Source: an uncultured Mollicutes bacterium
GTDB lineage: Bacteria > Bacillota_I > Bacilli_A > Acholeplasmatales > Anaeroplasmataceae
DNA length: 64,000 bases
NCBI GenBank assembly: GCA_947174785.1
Contig: CAMWKG010000003.1
Coordinates: forward strand, 61,278-125,277
Direction of reading: 5' to 3'
The stretch's first letter is position 1; every line of letters begins with the position of its first letter. The notes below the pieces were generated by a model, which ran no database searches, was not told the DNA's origin, and saw only the letters and a program-made list of their open reading frames with translations. This document shows positions 12,001-20,900 of the stretch, one piece after another. Both the position numbers and the translations under genes were made by a program.

Positions 12001-13696
12001 GAATAAGGATAATTCTATTCTTGAAATCATTGTTGAAGCAGGTGGTAAAACATATTTAGCTTCACCAGATTTCAAACCTGAAACAACAGAGTATGGAGTA
12101 TTCAAGATTCCATTTAATGCACAAAACTATACAATTACTGTTAGAAGACCAGATGGTACTTATTCAACAACATGGATTGATGGTGCACCTCGTACTTCTA
12201 ATAATTTGACAACTACAATTACAGATGCTATGAGAGGTACTTCTAAGAATGTTCCTGTATATTGTGTTGCTCAAGATAGTGAAGTAGGTAAAGGTAAAGA
12301 ATATACAATTAAGCTAGAATTTGAAGAGGCTTCTACAGATTCTTCATTAGCTAACTTAAAGGCTGATGGTACAACTGTACCAGGATTCAGCCCAAGTGTA
12401 TTAGAATATGAATTACCTGCAAGACCTAATGGAACTCAAGTAATTGAATTCGAATATACAACAACTGATCCTAAGTCTACTGTATCAGGTGATATTGGAA
12501 GACAGCCATTAAAAGAAGGCGACAACTATTTCACAATTACAGTACGTGCTGAGGATGGATCAACTACTGCATATAAGATTCATGTAGTAAGAGAATATCC
12601 ATTACCTTACTTAACTGATTTATTAGCAGTTGGTGAAAAATTATTAGATGCTGATTATAAGACTACAACATTTGATAAAGAAGTATATTACTATACTACA
12701 ATTGTAAGCTATATGACTCTTCATGCTACAATCAATGCGTCTGTTGATAATAAAGACTTTGTGGTTACATGTAGTAACTCTACTGTAAATTCAAAGACAG
12801 ATTTCTTAAGAGCATTTGATGTTGATTTAGCAGAAGGTAAAAATGAATTTACAATTACAGTAACATCTTTACAAGGTAAATCTGTTGAATATCACTTGAC
12901 TATTAAGCGTCGTGGTGAAGCATCAACAAATACAGATGTAGCAAGTATTGAAATTCTTCAAATTCCTGAATTCAAGACAGATTATACAAATGACATCAGA
13001 GAATATACTTATGACGTTCCAAACGGAATTAAGAGTCTTGATGTTGTTGTACATCCAGAAAAGGTAGCAGATTCTGATGGTGATGGCGCAACCTATAAGA
13101 TTATCAATGGTAGAGATTCAGGAAAAATCACTGAGGAAAATGTTGACTTACGAGTAGGTAAGAATACTTTAGTTGTTCTTGTAATTGCAGAAGATGGAGA
13201 AACAACTCGTGCTATTATAGTAGAAGTAAATAGAGCTCCTATCAGCTTCACTGTTGATACAGAAGCATATGAAAACTATACTTGTACTAAGAAAGAAACT
13301 GGTGAGTATGCATACCATATCAATTTAGGAAACAAGAGAGCTGCAGATATTGAAGATTATACTAAGTATATTGTCTTTGATGAAGATAGCTATGATTCTA
13401 AGAATGAATATGTTGAATTACCAGAGGTAACAGTTATTTCTGATACTTCTAATAAGCAATGCAATGAAGTTATCGTACGTATATATGATGGCGATGAAGA
13501 AATCTTCGTTACATTCGAGCTTGAATCATCTGCATTAGGTGGAAGCTCAATTCCTGAAATTCTTCAAATCATTATGCCATGGATTTTACTTGCAATTGCT
13601 ATTATTATCTTAATTATTATCTTAATTTGTGTTAATAGAGATAAGTTCGGTGCTATTAACAAGAAGAGAAAAAAAGATGACGAACAAGAAGCATAA
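6056..13696 (+). CDS. Giant membrane-anchored protein of cadherin-like beta-sandwich repeats
   Basis: The ATG at 6056 is chosen because AGGAGG lies 6-11 nt upstream and a classical signal peptide follows (KFKRIVLLLTLAIGLILTGYG); the in-frame codon at 5984 would bury it. The 2546-residue product has about 15 repeats ending in patterns such as AEDGTxxxYxIxVxR (AEDGSTTAYKIHVVRE, PEKGTSRTYTIIVDRD), typical of the bacterial cadherin-like beta-sandwich domain found in surface proteins. Near the C-terminus a membrane segment (IMPWILLAIAIIILIIILIC) is followed by a lysine-rich tail (KKRKKDDEQEA), so the protein is probably anchored with its repeats outside. It lies 120 bp after the YDG protein and 16 bp before the EAL gene; the three probably form one transcription unit. 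An adhesion or stalk role is inferred. Confidence 0.85.
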   Translation: MKIIDKFKRIVLLLTLAIGLILTGYGIKLSVNAESDPAGRPVITYHYSAYKKDAYEAYLDAKIVVRDGDLATLDEVKSIIATYEALPTGNTLQQNKKKNFFTSGDGSKYNEYYNIPKLPNGEYDYDNADGPYNRGTTSEDVYAALKAEVAAFEANLEAGAVTKLVAGQEIVIAVTATTSDNTPIYTSQVVLDLNGIMTGTPTFYNSKDTLGNSLKVANKMQGDNRPLLGQGFDRPQTGVLPYPAFVGAVGFTVSNTATTTTVKMDKVVDPGQTLFGVSSINGTINMDTYADNFAEDTLELKGAAVSDKVGLTQLDVNSVDALKGNSAGPSYTGTNSTSSADVKIKVEDDGTIESTGYVYTTQPTVPASGTAAAPAGSTSTVNITSGIFNYNMSSVGAGKSVWVLFKAVSSSGKVSKWYMVELPKAKSNDCNLEKVIINGDTKELLNKTETDLASTKDYTVYYPKGTSTFTLTPTFIKDDKTAKVQGNTVTSGSVVTLTGISNNTVVPVVVTAQDGTTSKTYNFTFVEANTAPTAVVAKSGPAGGIVTVNGVYSSSPDTYTMDNMCPGRSSFGLTITLPSGASAVLKDSSGGSSTLKDPVVSGVEFTINYDTPVSQADTATTKTMILTVTNAGVSQNYVLVVNRPAADKDMDIEIINLTYVKPDGSTDTYSLPATPTLSGSTRVYTTTAKLPYNSTKANFTIQLKNASSKSKILDQTLNDINGVPKYLDLPTGPSDLSEEYLFYVQTEYDRAQGKTGTVCKIVIEEENPSTDKNKTDLHIEDTSGTTIPAKTTNDTTRKYTYEIDTSTYGDKFTVVFDWTPKDKAKAYAGTTSNPSVEYSASTQYNVGDTVYVKLVAENGSYDIYEIVTSKGKNSITDIEDIVITATVNGTTKIIFNGYNKTTYNYDYTMSGLSDLKVPYGTTSISYTVTLKDAKSTLVVDGKDVGPANSTTRTSTRTLTAGDNNIAFKCRAENGTDGSTYSVHVFRTQANTGNLLTELEIGGYDCSQVDTTKYPQKFDPNTNSFSIYLPCTQGNTKVKLGFSDGAKGYVSIVNGSSFDYSSEFNFTNSIAHGNVYTFTVGVASEKELVDKPTNPTRNTYTIKVYVGSQDKDLTKLDGLKSAGAAYLQNMSGGIVDINNYASYTSGNPFKVPYATENIYIDAAAAVTFHGVIKYNNTTNALVPLAEGLQPITVRVESEIFGLDSTRTDLVREYTFYVERQACDNDKTLQSLDVLIDGVPTAFKVPFNPSVTVYNIENLTTGGTITINAKANSDTSKISGQTGTQNITGLDYTDLTTQTTETFTVTVTCACGKNSQDYKIILSTKAYEKNTNPGAITSISATTNQSGTKEALERVPSSSDTPVYNQGVYNYEVHLTNKDNDDTVVFNISKDNDKSTLHFKEGTNDKTTTLNTAQFTVSGVNYDETRQIEVKVVAEDGTEPSVVYRITIKRDSAPSTDNKLLSIKYNGTTPVPGFDPEKDGPYTVHLKTANDVYFTVEKSDANSTVSTTYPDSYSNRYIFAANEFSKTFAITVTPEKGTSRTYTIIVDRDDAMTLEELHALVAGTDELDPGFNKIITDYSVLLNSKQGSVTLRYVPSNANTTIQILDPSGTVVSTSTSYIVNNIQPTMDSNGNNDNPLVYTIRVTAASGAKQDYTVAISKQRGSDVVYIDSYMYKESATDATEKALDGLNPTDRTYSYRVDRNVTYFNPTITLNDPDATYKITSSKNLVAGRKNEINIEVTSASGDTVEYYTFNVYPCDITYTIDEINALVADQSGHLLSVDTPAKHISYVDGVLEITVPYGKAAILNTYLKVTATADNYTVFLNGSEMKNAIQNLVVGRNTFNLQVKSEYATVYEKETGIALSGYSSTVVPVVIIRKDVGHDATLKELYVTYMKDGVEHKVVADFLPNNSTLTLPFLGDNVTIVSITAVPNDPQASVTGDGTKTLTDGTPDASGNYNFTVTCTAEDGTTKLDYPISIARDAIDLNKDNSILEIIVEAGGKTYLASPDFKPETTEYGVFKIPFNAQNYTITVRRPDGTYSTTWIDGAPRTSNNLTTTITDAMRGTSKNVPVYCVAQDSEVGKGKEYTIKLEFEEASTDSSLANLKADGTTVPGFSPSVLEYELPARPNGTQVIEFEYTTTDPKSTVSGDIGRQPLKEGDNYFTITVRAEDGSTTAYKIHVVREYPLPYLTDLLAVGEKLLDADYKTTTFDKEVYYYTTIVSYMTLHATINASVDNKDFVVTCSNSTVNSKTDFLRAFDVDLAEGKNEFTITVTSLQGKSVEYHLTIKRRGEASTNTDVASIEILQIPEFKTDYTNDIREYTYDVPNGIKSLDVVVHPEKVADSDGDGATYKIINGRDSGKITEENVDLRVGKNTLVVLVIAEDGETTRAIIVEVNRAPISFTVDTEAYENYTCTKKETGEYAYHINLGNKRAADIEDYTKYIVFDEDSYDSKNEYVELPEVTVISDTSNKQCNEVIVRIYDGDEEIFVTFELESSALGGSSIPEILQIIMPWILLAIAIIILIIILICVNRDKFGAINKKRKKDDEQEA

Positions 13697-13712
13697 GAGG
13701 TGTTAAAACATA

Positions 13713-16700
13713 ATGAATTTATTTAAAATTGGTAACTTTCAAGTTACGTTAGTTCACCTAATTCTGCTTATTCTTATCATCGTATTGATTGTTGCTATAA
13801 TTGCTTACCGTTTTAATCACCGTAAGCAAACAAAAGCTAGCCAGTATATGGATAATGAGTGTATGATATACAACAAGAAGGGAATTATTAAATTTCTCTC
13901 CCGCAAGGGGGGGAAATTTACCAACCCTACTGTTGTTGTCGTTGAAATTAGAAATTTAAGTTATCTATATATTAATTATGCTAAAAGAAATAAATTACTA
14001 TATCAAATTTCAGATCATTTGACCAAGGGCTTAACCAAAAGAGAAACAATTAGTAGAATTGAATTTGATAAGTTCTTAATTGTATTTAATGATAGAAGTA
14101 AAGAAGAAGTAAAAGCTCAATGCCAGATTATGGAAAAGCGTTTAGACGAGATGACTATTGATGGCTATGGTATGTATGACTTCTATGTTTACTATGGAAT
14201 TTATGAACAAGCTCCTTTAGATGATCCTGAGCTTGTCTATGTAGCTGCTGCAATCACAACCTTCTCTAAATTAATTGAAGACAACAACCAGTATTTCTAT
14301 ACTGGTGAAGTAAGAGATATCTTAAACAAGTTTAGAAGAATGAATAGTGAAAAAGATGTTGATTTTGAACAAAACCGTTTTGTTCCTTACATTCAGCCTA
14401 AAGTTGATTTAAGTACTGGTAAGGTTGTTGGTGGTGAAATTTTATGTCGTTGGATGGATGATTCCAATGGATTTAAATTCAGTCCAGCTGATTTTATCCC
14501 AATTTTTGAAAAAACAGGATTTATCCGCTTCATAGATGAAGCTATGTTAAAGGCTGCATGTCAGTTTATGCAGACTCTAATTCAGCGTGGTAGAAGTGAT
14601 TTAGTAATTTCTGTCAATTTGTCAAGAATACTATTTATGACTCCAAATTTTGAAAATAGAATTATGGAAATTGTAAATCAGTATCAGATTAGTCCAAAGA
14701 ATATCGAATTAGAAATCTCTGAAGACACCTTTATGGATAATACACAATATATTTCAGGTGTAATTATGAGATTACGTCAATTTGGATTTACTCTTTCTAT
14801 GGATGACTTCGGTAAGGAGCATTCATCTATGGATTACATTTCTACAAAGCCTTTTGATGTTGTTAAGTTAGATTTATTATTCTTTAAGAATAGACTTTCT
14901 ACTGAGAAGGATTTAGCAATCGTAAAGAATATGTTGGATATGTTATCCAAATTGAATTATGTTATGGTATGTGAGGGTGTATCAGATCGTCAGACTTTAG
15001 AGGCATTAGCTGCTATTCGTCGTGATGTTATTGTACAAGGTTATGTTATTTCACAACCTATTCCACTACCACAATTTGAAGCATTTGCTGGTACTATTTT
15101 TGACTTCAAGCTTCCACCATTAGAATCTGAAGTAGAAGAAGATTCAGATGAAGATGCTGATGATAAGGATAAGAAGTTGAATGGTACTGATACTGTAGAA
15201 ACTACAGTATTAACTACACCAAATGGTGGTACCTCCATTAACATTTCCGGATTGGGTGGAACAACAGTTGTTCCTGAACATGATAAGGAATTAGAAGAAA
15301 TGCGTCGTCAAATGGATGAAATGCGTCATCAGTTCCAATTAACTCTTGAGGAACAAAAGCGTTTAGCTCATGAAGAAGAGGTTAAGCGTTTGAAAGAACA
15401 AATGGAGAATATGAGAAATCAACCACAGCCTCAGGTTCAACCTACAACGGTTACTATTAAGCAAAATGATGATGAAATCAATGCATTAAAGCTTGAGATT
15501 GAGCGTTTGAAGAATCAAAAGAATCCAAATAGTTCTGAAATTGATGCATTACGTCTTGAAATTGAACGTCTAAAGCTTCAACAGAATACTACAAATACAA
15601 CAACCTATATTCAAAGAGATTATCGTGATCGTGACTACTATGGATATCGTGATGATGAGGTTTCTCGTTTGAGACGTGAGGTTGATGATTTAAGATATTC
15701 ATCTAGAGAAAGACGTTTCTATGATTATGACCGTTATCAAATTCATGTTTCAGATAATAGAGACAGAGAATTTGAAATTCTTCAAAAACAAATTGATGAT
15801 TTAAAGGAAAATCAAAAGAATCAGCCTGTTTTCAATGTTGATGAATTGATTGCTAAGCTTTCTAAGGCTCAGGATAATTCTCGTTATGAAATCGAAAAGG
15901 CTCAAGCAGAAGCTAAGTCTTTAAGAGAGCGTCTTGAACAAGAACGTAGAGAACGCGAAGAATTAGAGGCATTAATTGATGAGCTTCAAACAGTTCAAGC
16001 AGAAGAAACTAAGGAAGAAGTAGTTTATGTTGATGAAGAAGCTCAAGCAAAAGAACAAGAAGAGGCTGACTTAAATCTAAATCTTGATTTATCTACATTA
16101 TCAAAATCTGATGCAGGTGATGATGATGACGATGATGATGACGATGATGAAGAAAAGCTAGTTAAACCAACATTGTCCTTAGAAGAATTAGAAGCAATTA
16201 TCCAATCTTATCGTGATAAGTATAACGATGAATGGAATCAGCATGCTAAGGAAGAACTACAGGATGGTTATTGGGAAATTATTGATGGTTTGAATTACTA
16301 TAAACGTGCACGTTTGACATTCACTGAAAAGATGAGAAAAGCGTCACCAGAAGTAAAACAACTGTTTAATATCGTTAAAAATGAATTGATGAAATATAAG
16401 GGTGTTAACAATCGTTTAACAAATTACTATGATTGTTTCTATTTAGGAAGAAAGCAAATTTGTAAGTTATCTTTAACTTCTAAGAAGCTAAAGGTATATC
16501 TTGCTGCTGATCCTAATCAGTACCCTGAACGTCAATTCCCACATAAGGATGTTTCTGAGAAGAAAGCTCATCAAAGAACTCCTTATTATACAATGGTAAA
16601 ATCTCAACTATCTGTTCGTCGTATCAACAAGGTTATTGCTGATGTAATGGAAGAAGGAAAATCTTCTATTAATGAAAGCTATAGACCAGTAGATTACGCA

Positions 16701-16727
16701 ACAAAGTTGAAATACCAAAAAAATTAA
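13713..16727 (+). CDS. Membrane-attached degenerate-GGDEF/EAL protein with coiled coil and conserved C-terminal domain
   Basis: Residues 13-33 form one membrane helix. Residues 45-200 resemble a GGDEF domain whose signature is lost (SRIEFDKF where GGDEF is expected), so diguanylate cyclase activity is unlikely. Residues 225-455 form an EAL domain. Positions expected to bind metal and cyclic-di-GMP appear kept: E242 (EIL for EAL), N302, E334, D364-D365, K385, E421 and Q442, so it may hydrolyse or sense c-di-GMP. Residues about 530-770 are charged coiled coil, followed by a run of about ten Asp near 801. Residues 815-1004 are a compact basic domain I cannot name. The ATG at 13713 has GAGGTG upstream. 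Position directly after two giant surface genes suggests c-di-GMP-linked control of surface structures; this is inference. Confidence 0.8.
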   Translation: MNLFKIGNFQVTLVHLILLILIIVLIVAIIAYRFNHRKQTKASQYMDNECMIYNKKGIIKFLSRKGGKFTNPTVVVVEIRNLSYLYINYAKRNKLLYQISDHLTKGLTKRETISRIEFDKFLIVFNDRSKEEVKAQCQIMEKRLDEMTIDGYGMYDFYVYYGIYEQAPLDDPELVYVAAAITTFSKLIEDNNQYFYTGEVRDILNKFRRMNSEKDVDFEQNRFVPYIQPKVDLSTGKVVGGEILCRWMDDSNGFKFSPADFIPIFEKTGFIRFIDEAMLKAACQFMQTLIQRGRSDLVISVNLSRILFMTPNFENRIMEIVNQYQISPKNIELEISEDTFMDNTQYISGVIMRLRQFGFTLSMDDFGKEHSSMDYISTKPFDVVKLDLLFFKNRLSTEKDLAIVKNMLDMLSKLNYVMVCEGVSDRQTLEALAAIRRDVIVQGYVISQPIPLPQFEAFAGTIFDFKLPPLESEVEEDSDEDADDKDKKLNGTDTVETTVLTTPNGGTSINISGLGGTTVVPEHDKELEEMRRQMDEMRHQFQLTLEEQKRLAHEEEVKRLKEQMENMRNQPQPQVQPTTVTIKQNDDEINALKLEIERLKNQKNPNSSEIDALRLEIERLKLQQNTTNTTTYIQRDYRDRDYYGYRDDEVSRLRREVDDLRYSSRERRFYDYDRYQIHVSDNRDREFEILQKQIDDLKENQKNQPVFNVDELIAKLSKAQDNSRYEIEKAQAEAKSLRERLEQERREREELEALIDELQTVQAEETKEEVVYVDEEAQAKEQEEADLNLNLDLSTLSKSDAGDDDDDDDDDDEEKLVKPTLSLEELEAIIQSYRDKYNDEWNQHAKEELQDGYWEIIDGLNYYKRARLTFTEKMRKASPEVKQLFNIVKNELMKYKGVNNRLTNYYDCFYLGRKQICKLSLTSKKLKVYLAADPNQYPERQFPHKDVSEKKAHQRTPYYTMVKSQLSVRRINKVIADVMEEGKSSINESYRPVDYATKLKYQKN

Positions 16728-16740
16728 CATGAAATCCAGT

Positions 16741-16774
16741 AAGACTATCTCTTTTTGGGATAGTCTTAGGTTTT
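16741..16774 (+). terminator. Rho-independent terminator after the EAL gene
   Basis: The perfect stem AAGACTATC (16741-16749) / GATAGTCTT (16759-16767) encloses a 9-nt loop and is followed by AGGTTTT. A second stem, GAAAGAAG/CTTCTTTC, lies at 16779-16798. Confidence 0.75.
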
Positions 16775-16828
16775 AAGTGAAAGAAGGAATCTTCTTTCAT
16801 TTAGAAGCTAAAAAAAGGAAGGATCCGT

Positions 16829-17944
16829 ATGAAAAGAATTTGTTCCATTTTAATAGTACTTATTCTAGTCGTTTTGACATCCTGTAAAACAAATACTCCA
16901 AAAACTCCAAAAGTGTTATCTCTTGAGCTTAAAAACACAGAGAATGCCAAGGTTTATCAAAATGATCTTTATGTGCCTAATGGAGTAGTGGTATATGCAG
17001 TATATGAAAAGCAGAAAATTGATGTCACAAAAGATGCTACTTTTAGTACGATTAATACGGAATCCATTGGGTTTAAAGAGGTTATAGTTGAATATCAGGA
17101 AGTAAGTACAAGCTACCTTGTTGAAGTTGTTACTCCACCTCCAGCAAATACCTTAAGTCTTGTGATAAGAAATAATCCTTACAAGACGGAATATTATGTA
17201 GGTGAAGAGCTTGATCCTGCTGGTCTTTTGGTTGTAGTTATGAAGAATGGACAAGACGAGGCAATGGTTGACCTTTTTTCCTTGAAATTTTCTATTCGAT
17301 ATTTTGGAACACTTGTTGCAGGTTTTACTTCCATTGGACCATATGAAATTGTTATATCTACAGAATATGGTGAAACATCACTTTCTACAAGTTTGTATGT
17401 TAATGTTAGTCAAGACCCAGCAAAGCTTCCAAAGGAAATGCTTAGAGTCAATACAGCTCATACTAAAATGGATTATTATATAAATGAGACCTTTGATTCA
17501 GCTGGTCTAGAGGTTTATATAGAAGATGAAAGAGATATAACCACTAGCATACCTTTAGAATATTGTACAATAACTGTAACATTAAATGGAGTTGAAAAAA
17601 CCATTTTAGATGTAGAGGGGATGTATAGTGTATCTGTGGACTTCAGAGGTATGAAAGCTTATTATAGCATACAAGTAATCTACAGAGAGCCTGTACGCAG
17701 ACTTATAATTGATTATAAAGAAGCTGTCATCGAATATAAAATGCATGAGGCTTATACTTCAGCAGGCTTATTCATTCAATATGTAGAGGATGATGTTGTA
17801 AAAGCAATTGTTAATCCAGCAAACTGTCAAATTAAATTCCTTTTAGAGGGTGTGGAGCATATCTCATTTGATATGCCTGGAACTTATCAAATTGTAATTG
17901 AATATGAAGGAATTTTAGAGAGTTACTATGTTTCTGTAATATAA
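16829..17944 (+). CDS. Lipoprotein with Ig-like (group 3) repeats
   Basis: This 371-residue protein begins with a lipoprotein signal (MKRICSILIVLILVVLTSC, lipobox LTSC, cysteine at residue 19). The mature part has at least three beta-sandwich units opening with the pattern YxxxExxDxAGL (YYVGEELDPAGLLV, YYINETFDSAGLEV, YKMHEAYTSAGLFI), as in bacterial group-3 Ig-like domains of cell-surface proteins. The start has AAGGAAGG 7-14 nt upstream. A larger lipoprotein of the same design follows after 22 bp, so the two are probably co-transcribed. No catalytic domain is visible; a structural or carbohydrate-binding surface role is inferred. Confidence 0.8.
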   Translation: MKRICSILIVLILVVLTSCKTNTPKTPKVLSLELKNTENAKVYQNDLYVPNGVVVYAVYEKQKIDVTKDATFSTINTESIGFKEVIVEYQEVSTSYLVEVVTPPPANTLSLVIRNNPYKTEYYVGEELDPAGLLVVVMKNGQDEAMVDLFSLKFSIRYFGTLVAGFTSIGPYEIVISTEYGETSLSTSLYVNVSQDPAKLPKEMLRVNTAHTKMDYYINETFDSAGLEVYIEDERDITTSIPLEYCTITVTLNGVEKTILDVEGMYSVSVDFRGMKAYYSIQVIYREPVRRLIIDYKEAVIEYKMHEAYTSAGLFIQYVEDDVVKAIVNPANCQIKFLLEGVEHISFDMPGTYQIVIEYEGILESYYVSVI

Positions 17945-17966
17945 ATAAGAAAGGAAGTAAGACGAC

Positions 17967-20900
17967 ATGAAAAAAGTTTTAATATGCTTAAGCTTAATAT
18001 TCCTAGCAGTATTAGCAGGATGTAAAAAGAAGGATATTGACAAACCAAATCCAGATAATGAGAATAAAGATCCTATAATTGAATCTATTCGTGTTGTAGA
18101 TCGTTCTGGCAAGGAATTGAAAGAAGATTCAGTTTTTGCTGGTTTAGAAAGAACTTACGATCATTCTAATATCTATGTTTGGACAATCTATTCAAATGAT
18201 ACACATAAGGATGTTACAAAGGATGCAACATTCTCAGAAGTAGATTTGAAAGAAGCAAAGGATGAAAAGATTACAGTAAGCTATGACAGATTTGAAACTA
18301 GTTATACATTACATATTCTTGAAAATAGTGTCACAAGTATTACAGTAGATTATACCAATTGTAAGCTATTATATCCTGTTGGATCAGTGTTTAATTCTGC
18401 AGGCTTAGTAGTTCGTGGAACATTTGCTGATGGAACTACAGATAGTATTACGGACTATAAGCTATCCGTAGGAAATTCTATAGCAGATATTACCACTCCT
18501 TTCCAAACCGTAGGTAAAAAACAAATTGTTGTAACTTGTGGAAAGCTTACTAAAGAATTTGACATTTTGGTTTATCAAGATAATTATACAAGTAGTTATG
18601 ATTATAAAATGGATTTCTTAGCAGATGAGGTTATTCTAGATGAAAAGGGTGCTTATGAATTTGTCACCCCTTTTGAAGCTATGAATAATGCCATTGCTAC
18701 TATGCATATTAATCATACTCATCTTGAAACAAAAGAAGCAAATGGTAGTGATATAAACCATACCTATGCAACGGAAACATACCATTCTTTTTTAGCAATA
18801 CCAACGGAAGATGGTATGGAAATTACTTTACCTTATGCGACTGATATTTTCTTACTTGCTGGAGATTTATATGGTGCTAAAATTTATTTCAAGCAAGGAA
18901 ATCAAACCTATGAAGCCTTTGGACATAATGGCAATTATACTTCTCAGCTATACTGTAGTTTGGAAGCTGGAACATATCAGCTTGTATCAAGTAAGGCTAA
19001 TGTAAGATTGTATAATATCACATTCCACTCTAGTCGTGCTACAGCAAGTGATATAGAACTAGATACTAAGGATATGAAGAAAATCTATTCTATAGGTCAA
19101 GGATTAGATTTAAATGGATTAAAGGTTTACTATGTTTGGGAGGATGGAACAAAATCTATTGCCTCAACAAGTAGTGTATCTTATAGAATTTTGAATTCAA
19201 ACAATAATACTGTTTCTTCACTTGATGCAGAAGGAACCTATACAGTTATTATTTCTTTAGGAAACTTAAGCAAGAGATTTAATATTGAAGTAACTGATAA
19301 CAGAAGATTTAGAGGTATTGAGTTAGATACCACAAATGTTACAAAAGAATTTAGTGGAACAGAATTCCAATATAACAATTTGAAGGTATACGGTGTTGCC
19401 GCAACAGGAAGAGAGCTTTTAACAGAAGGAAGAGATTATGAGGTAACCTTATCTTATGATAATCAGGTGGTTACAGGCTTTACTACACCAGGTACCTATA
19501 TCGTAACAGTGACTTATATTGGTACTGGTTGTGAGAATAATAAAGGCTTTTATACAGTGAAATATACGAAAGAAGTATCTAGGATGTCCCTAGATATTTC
19601 TGCCGTAAAGACAGAGTATTATGTAGGAGATTCTGTTGATTTATCTAATTTAAAGGTACTCCTTGAATATAACGATTCAAACAGAGATCAGCTTTCTCTA
19701 AGTTCTATTAAACGTGAAATTCGAAAAAATGGACAATCCTTTACAGAACTTAGTGAAGTTGGTACTTATGAAATTATTATTAAATATCAGAATTTTGAAG
19801 AAAAATTTACCATTACTGTAAGTCCACAAAGAGTATACGAAAGAATAGAATTAGATACATCAGAAGTAACTAAGAGCTTTACAGGAACAGGGTTTAATAG
19901 TAACAAGCTAAAGGCTTATGCCATAGATACTGGTGGAAATAGAAAAGAAGTTTCTAATGGAGATTTAAAGGTTGTATTAACTCTTGCTGGAAATGAAGTA
20001 AGTAGCTTTTCTTCAAGTGGAACATATACAGTCTATGTATTCTATGTAGGCTCCATAGAGTGTACGAATGATACAGCAAGCTATGATGTAACATACACTG
20101 CTAGAAGAGTACAATTTGGATATTCTGGACCTAGTGTTCCTTTAGAGTCTTGGTATGAGGATATAATATACCCAATAAATTATAGTGATTATATAAAGGT
20201 TCCTGATGATACTTATGTATTTTTAGGCTTTGGCGGAGATATTGAGGGACAATCCTTTATAAAGATTTATGTAGAGAAGAAGAAAACAGGTAGTGCTTGC
20301 ACCTATACTTATGTTACTCCTCGTTACGAATATATAACTTCTAGTACATCTGCAAGTTCTCCAACTATACCTTCTTATCTTTTAAAGAATAATGAAATAT
20401 TTGATCATTATGAATTAGATACACAAAAAAGTACTGCAAATTATAAGCTATATATTGCTGTATGTAGAGAAGAAGTTGTATCACCAAATGTTACGATTCA
20501 TTCTTTAACTACTGCAAGTATAGATATTCCAAGCACCTATACAGGAACAATAACGGTAAATGGAATTTTAACAGATAGTGATGGAGTAGAGATTCCTTTC
20601 ACAAATCTTACGCAGGAATTTCATTCTTTAGATTCTAATAAACAATATACAATTTCTGGTTCTATTGAAGCAAATGGATCTACTGCTAAAATATTACCAA
20701 CTACCTTTTCAACTCATGTTGCAGGAACCTTGACCTCAATTACTGAGGATCAGGCATTACGTCATATATCTGCAACTAGCATAGAAATTGATTGTGCTCC
20801 TTACATTCATTCTTTACCAAACGGATATCAGTTGGTTGGCTTTCAGCTCATTAAAGAAACTGGAGAAGTTGTGAGGGAAGAAGCCTATACTTTAGGTATG

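Noticed and set aside
16120..16160. GATGATGAC run as a tandem DNA repeat or frameshift site
   Set aside because: It encodes a poly-Asp stretch in frame and both flanks remain coding, so it is a low-complexity protein segment.
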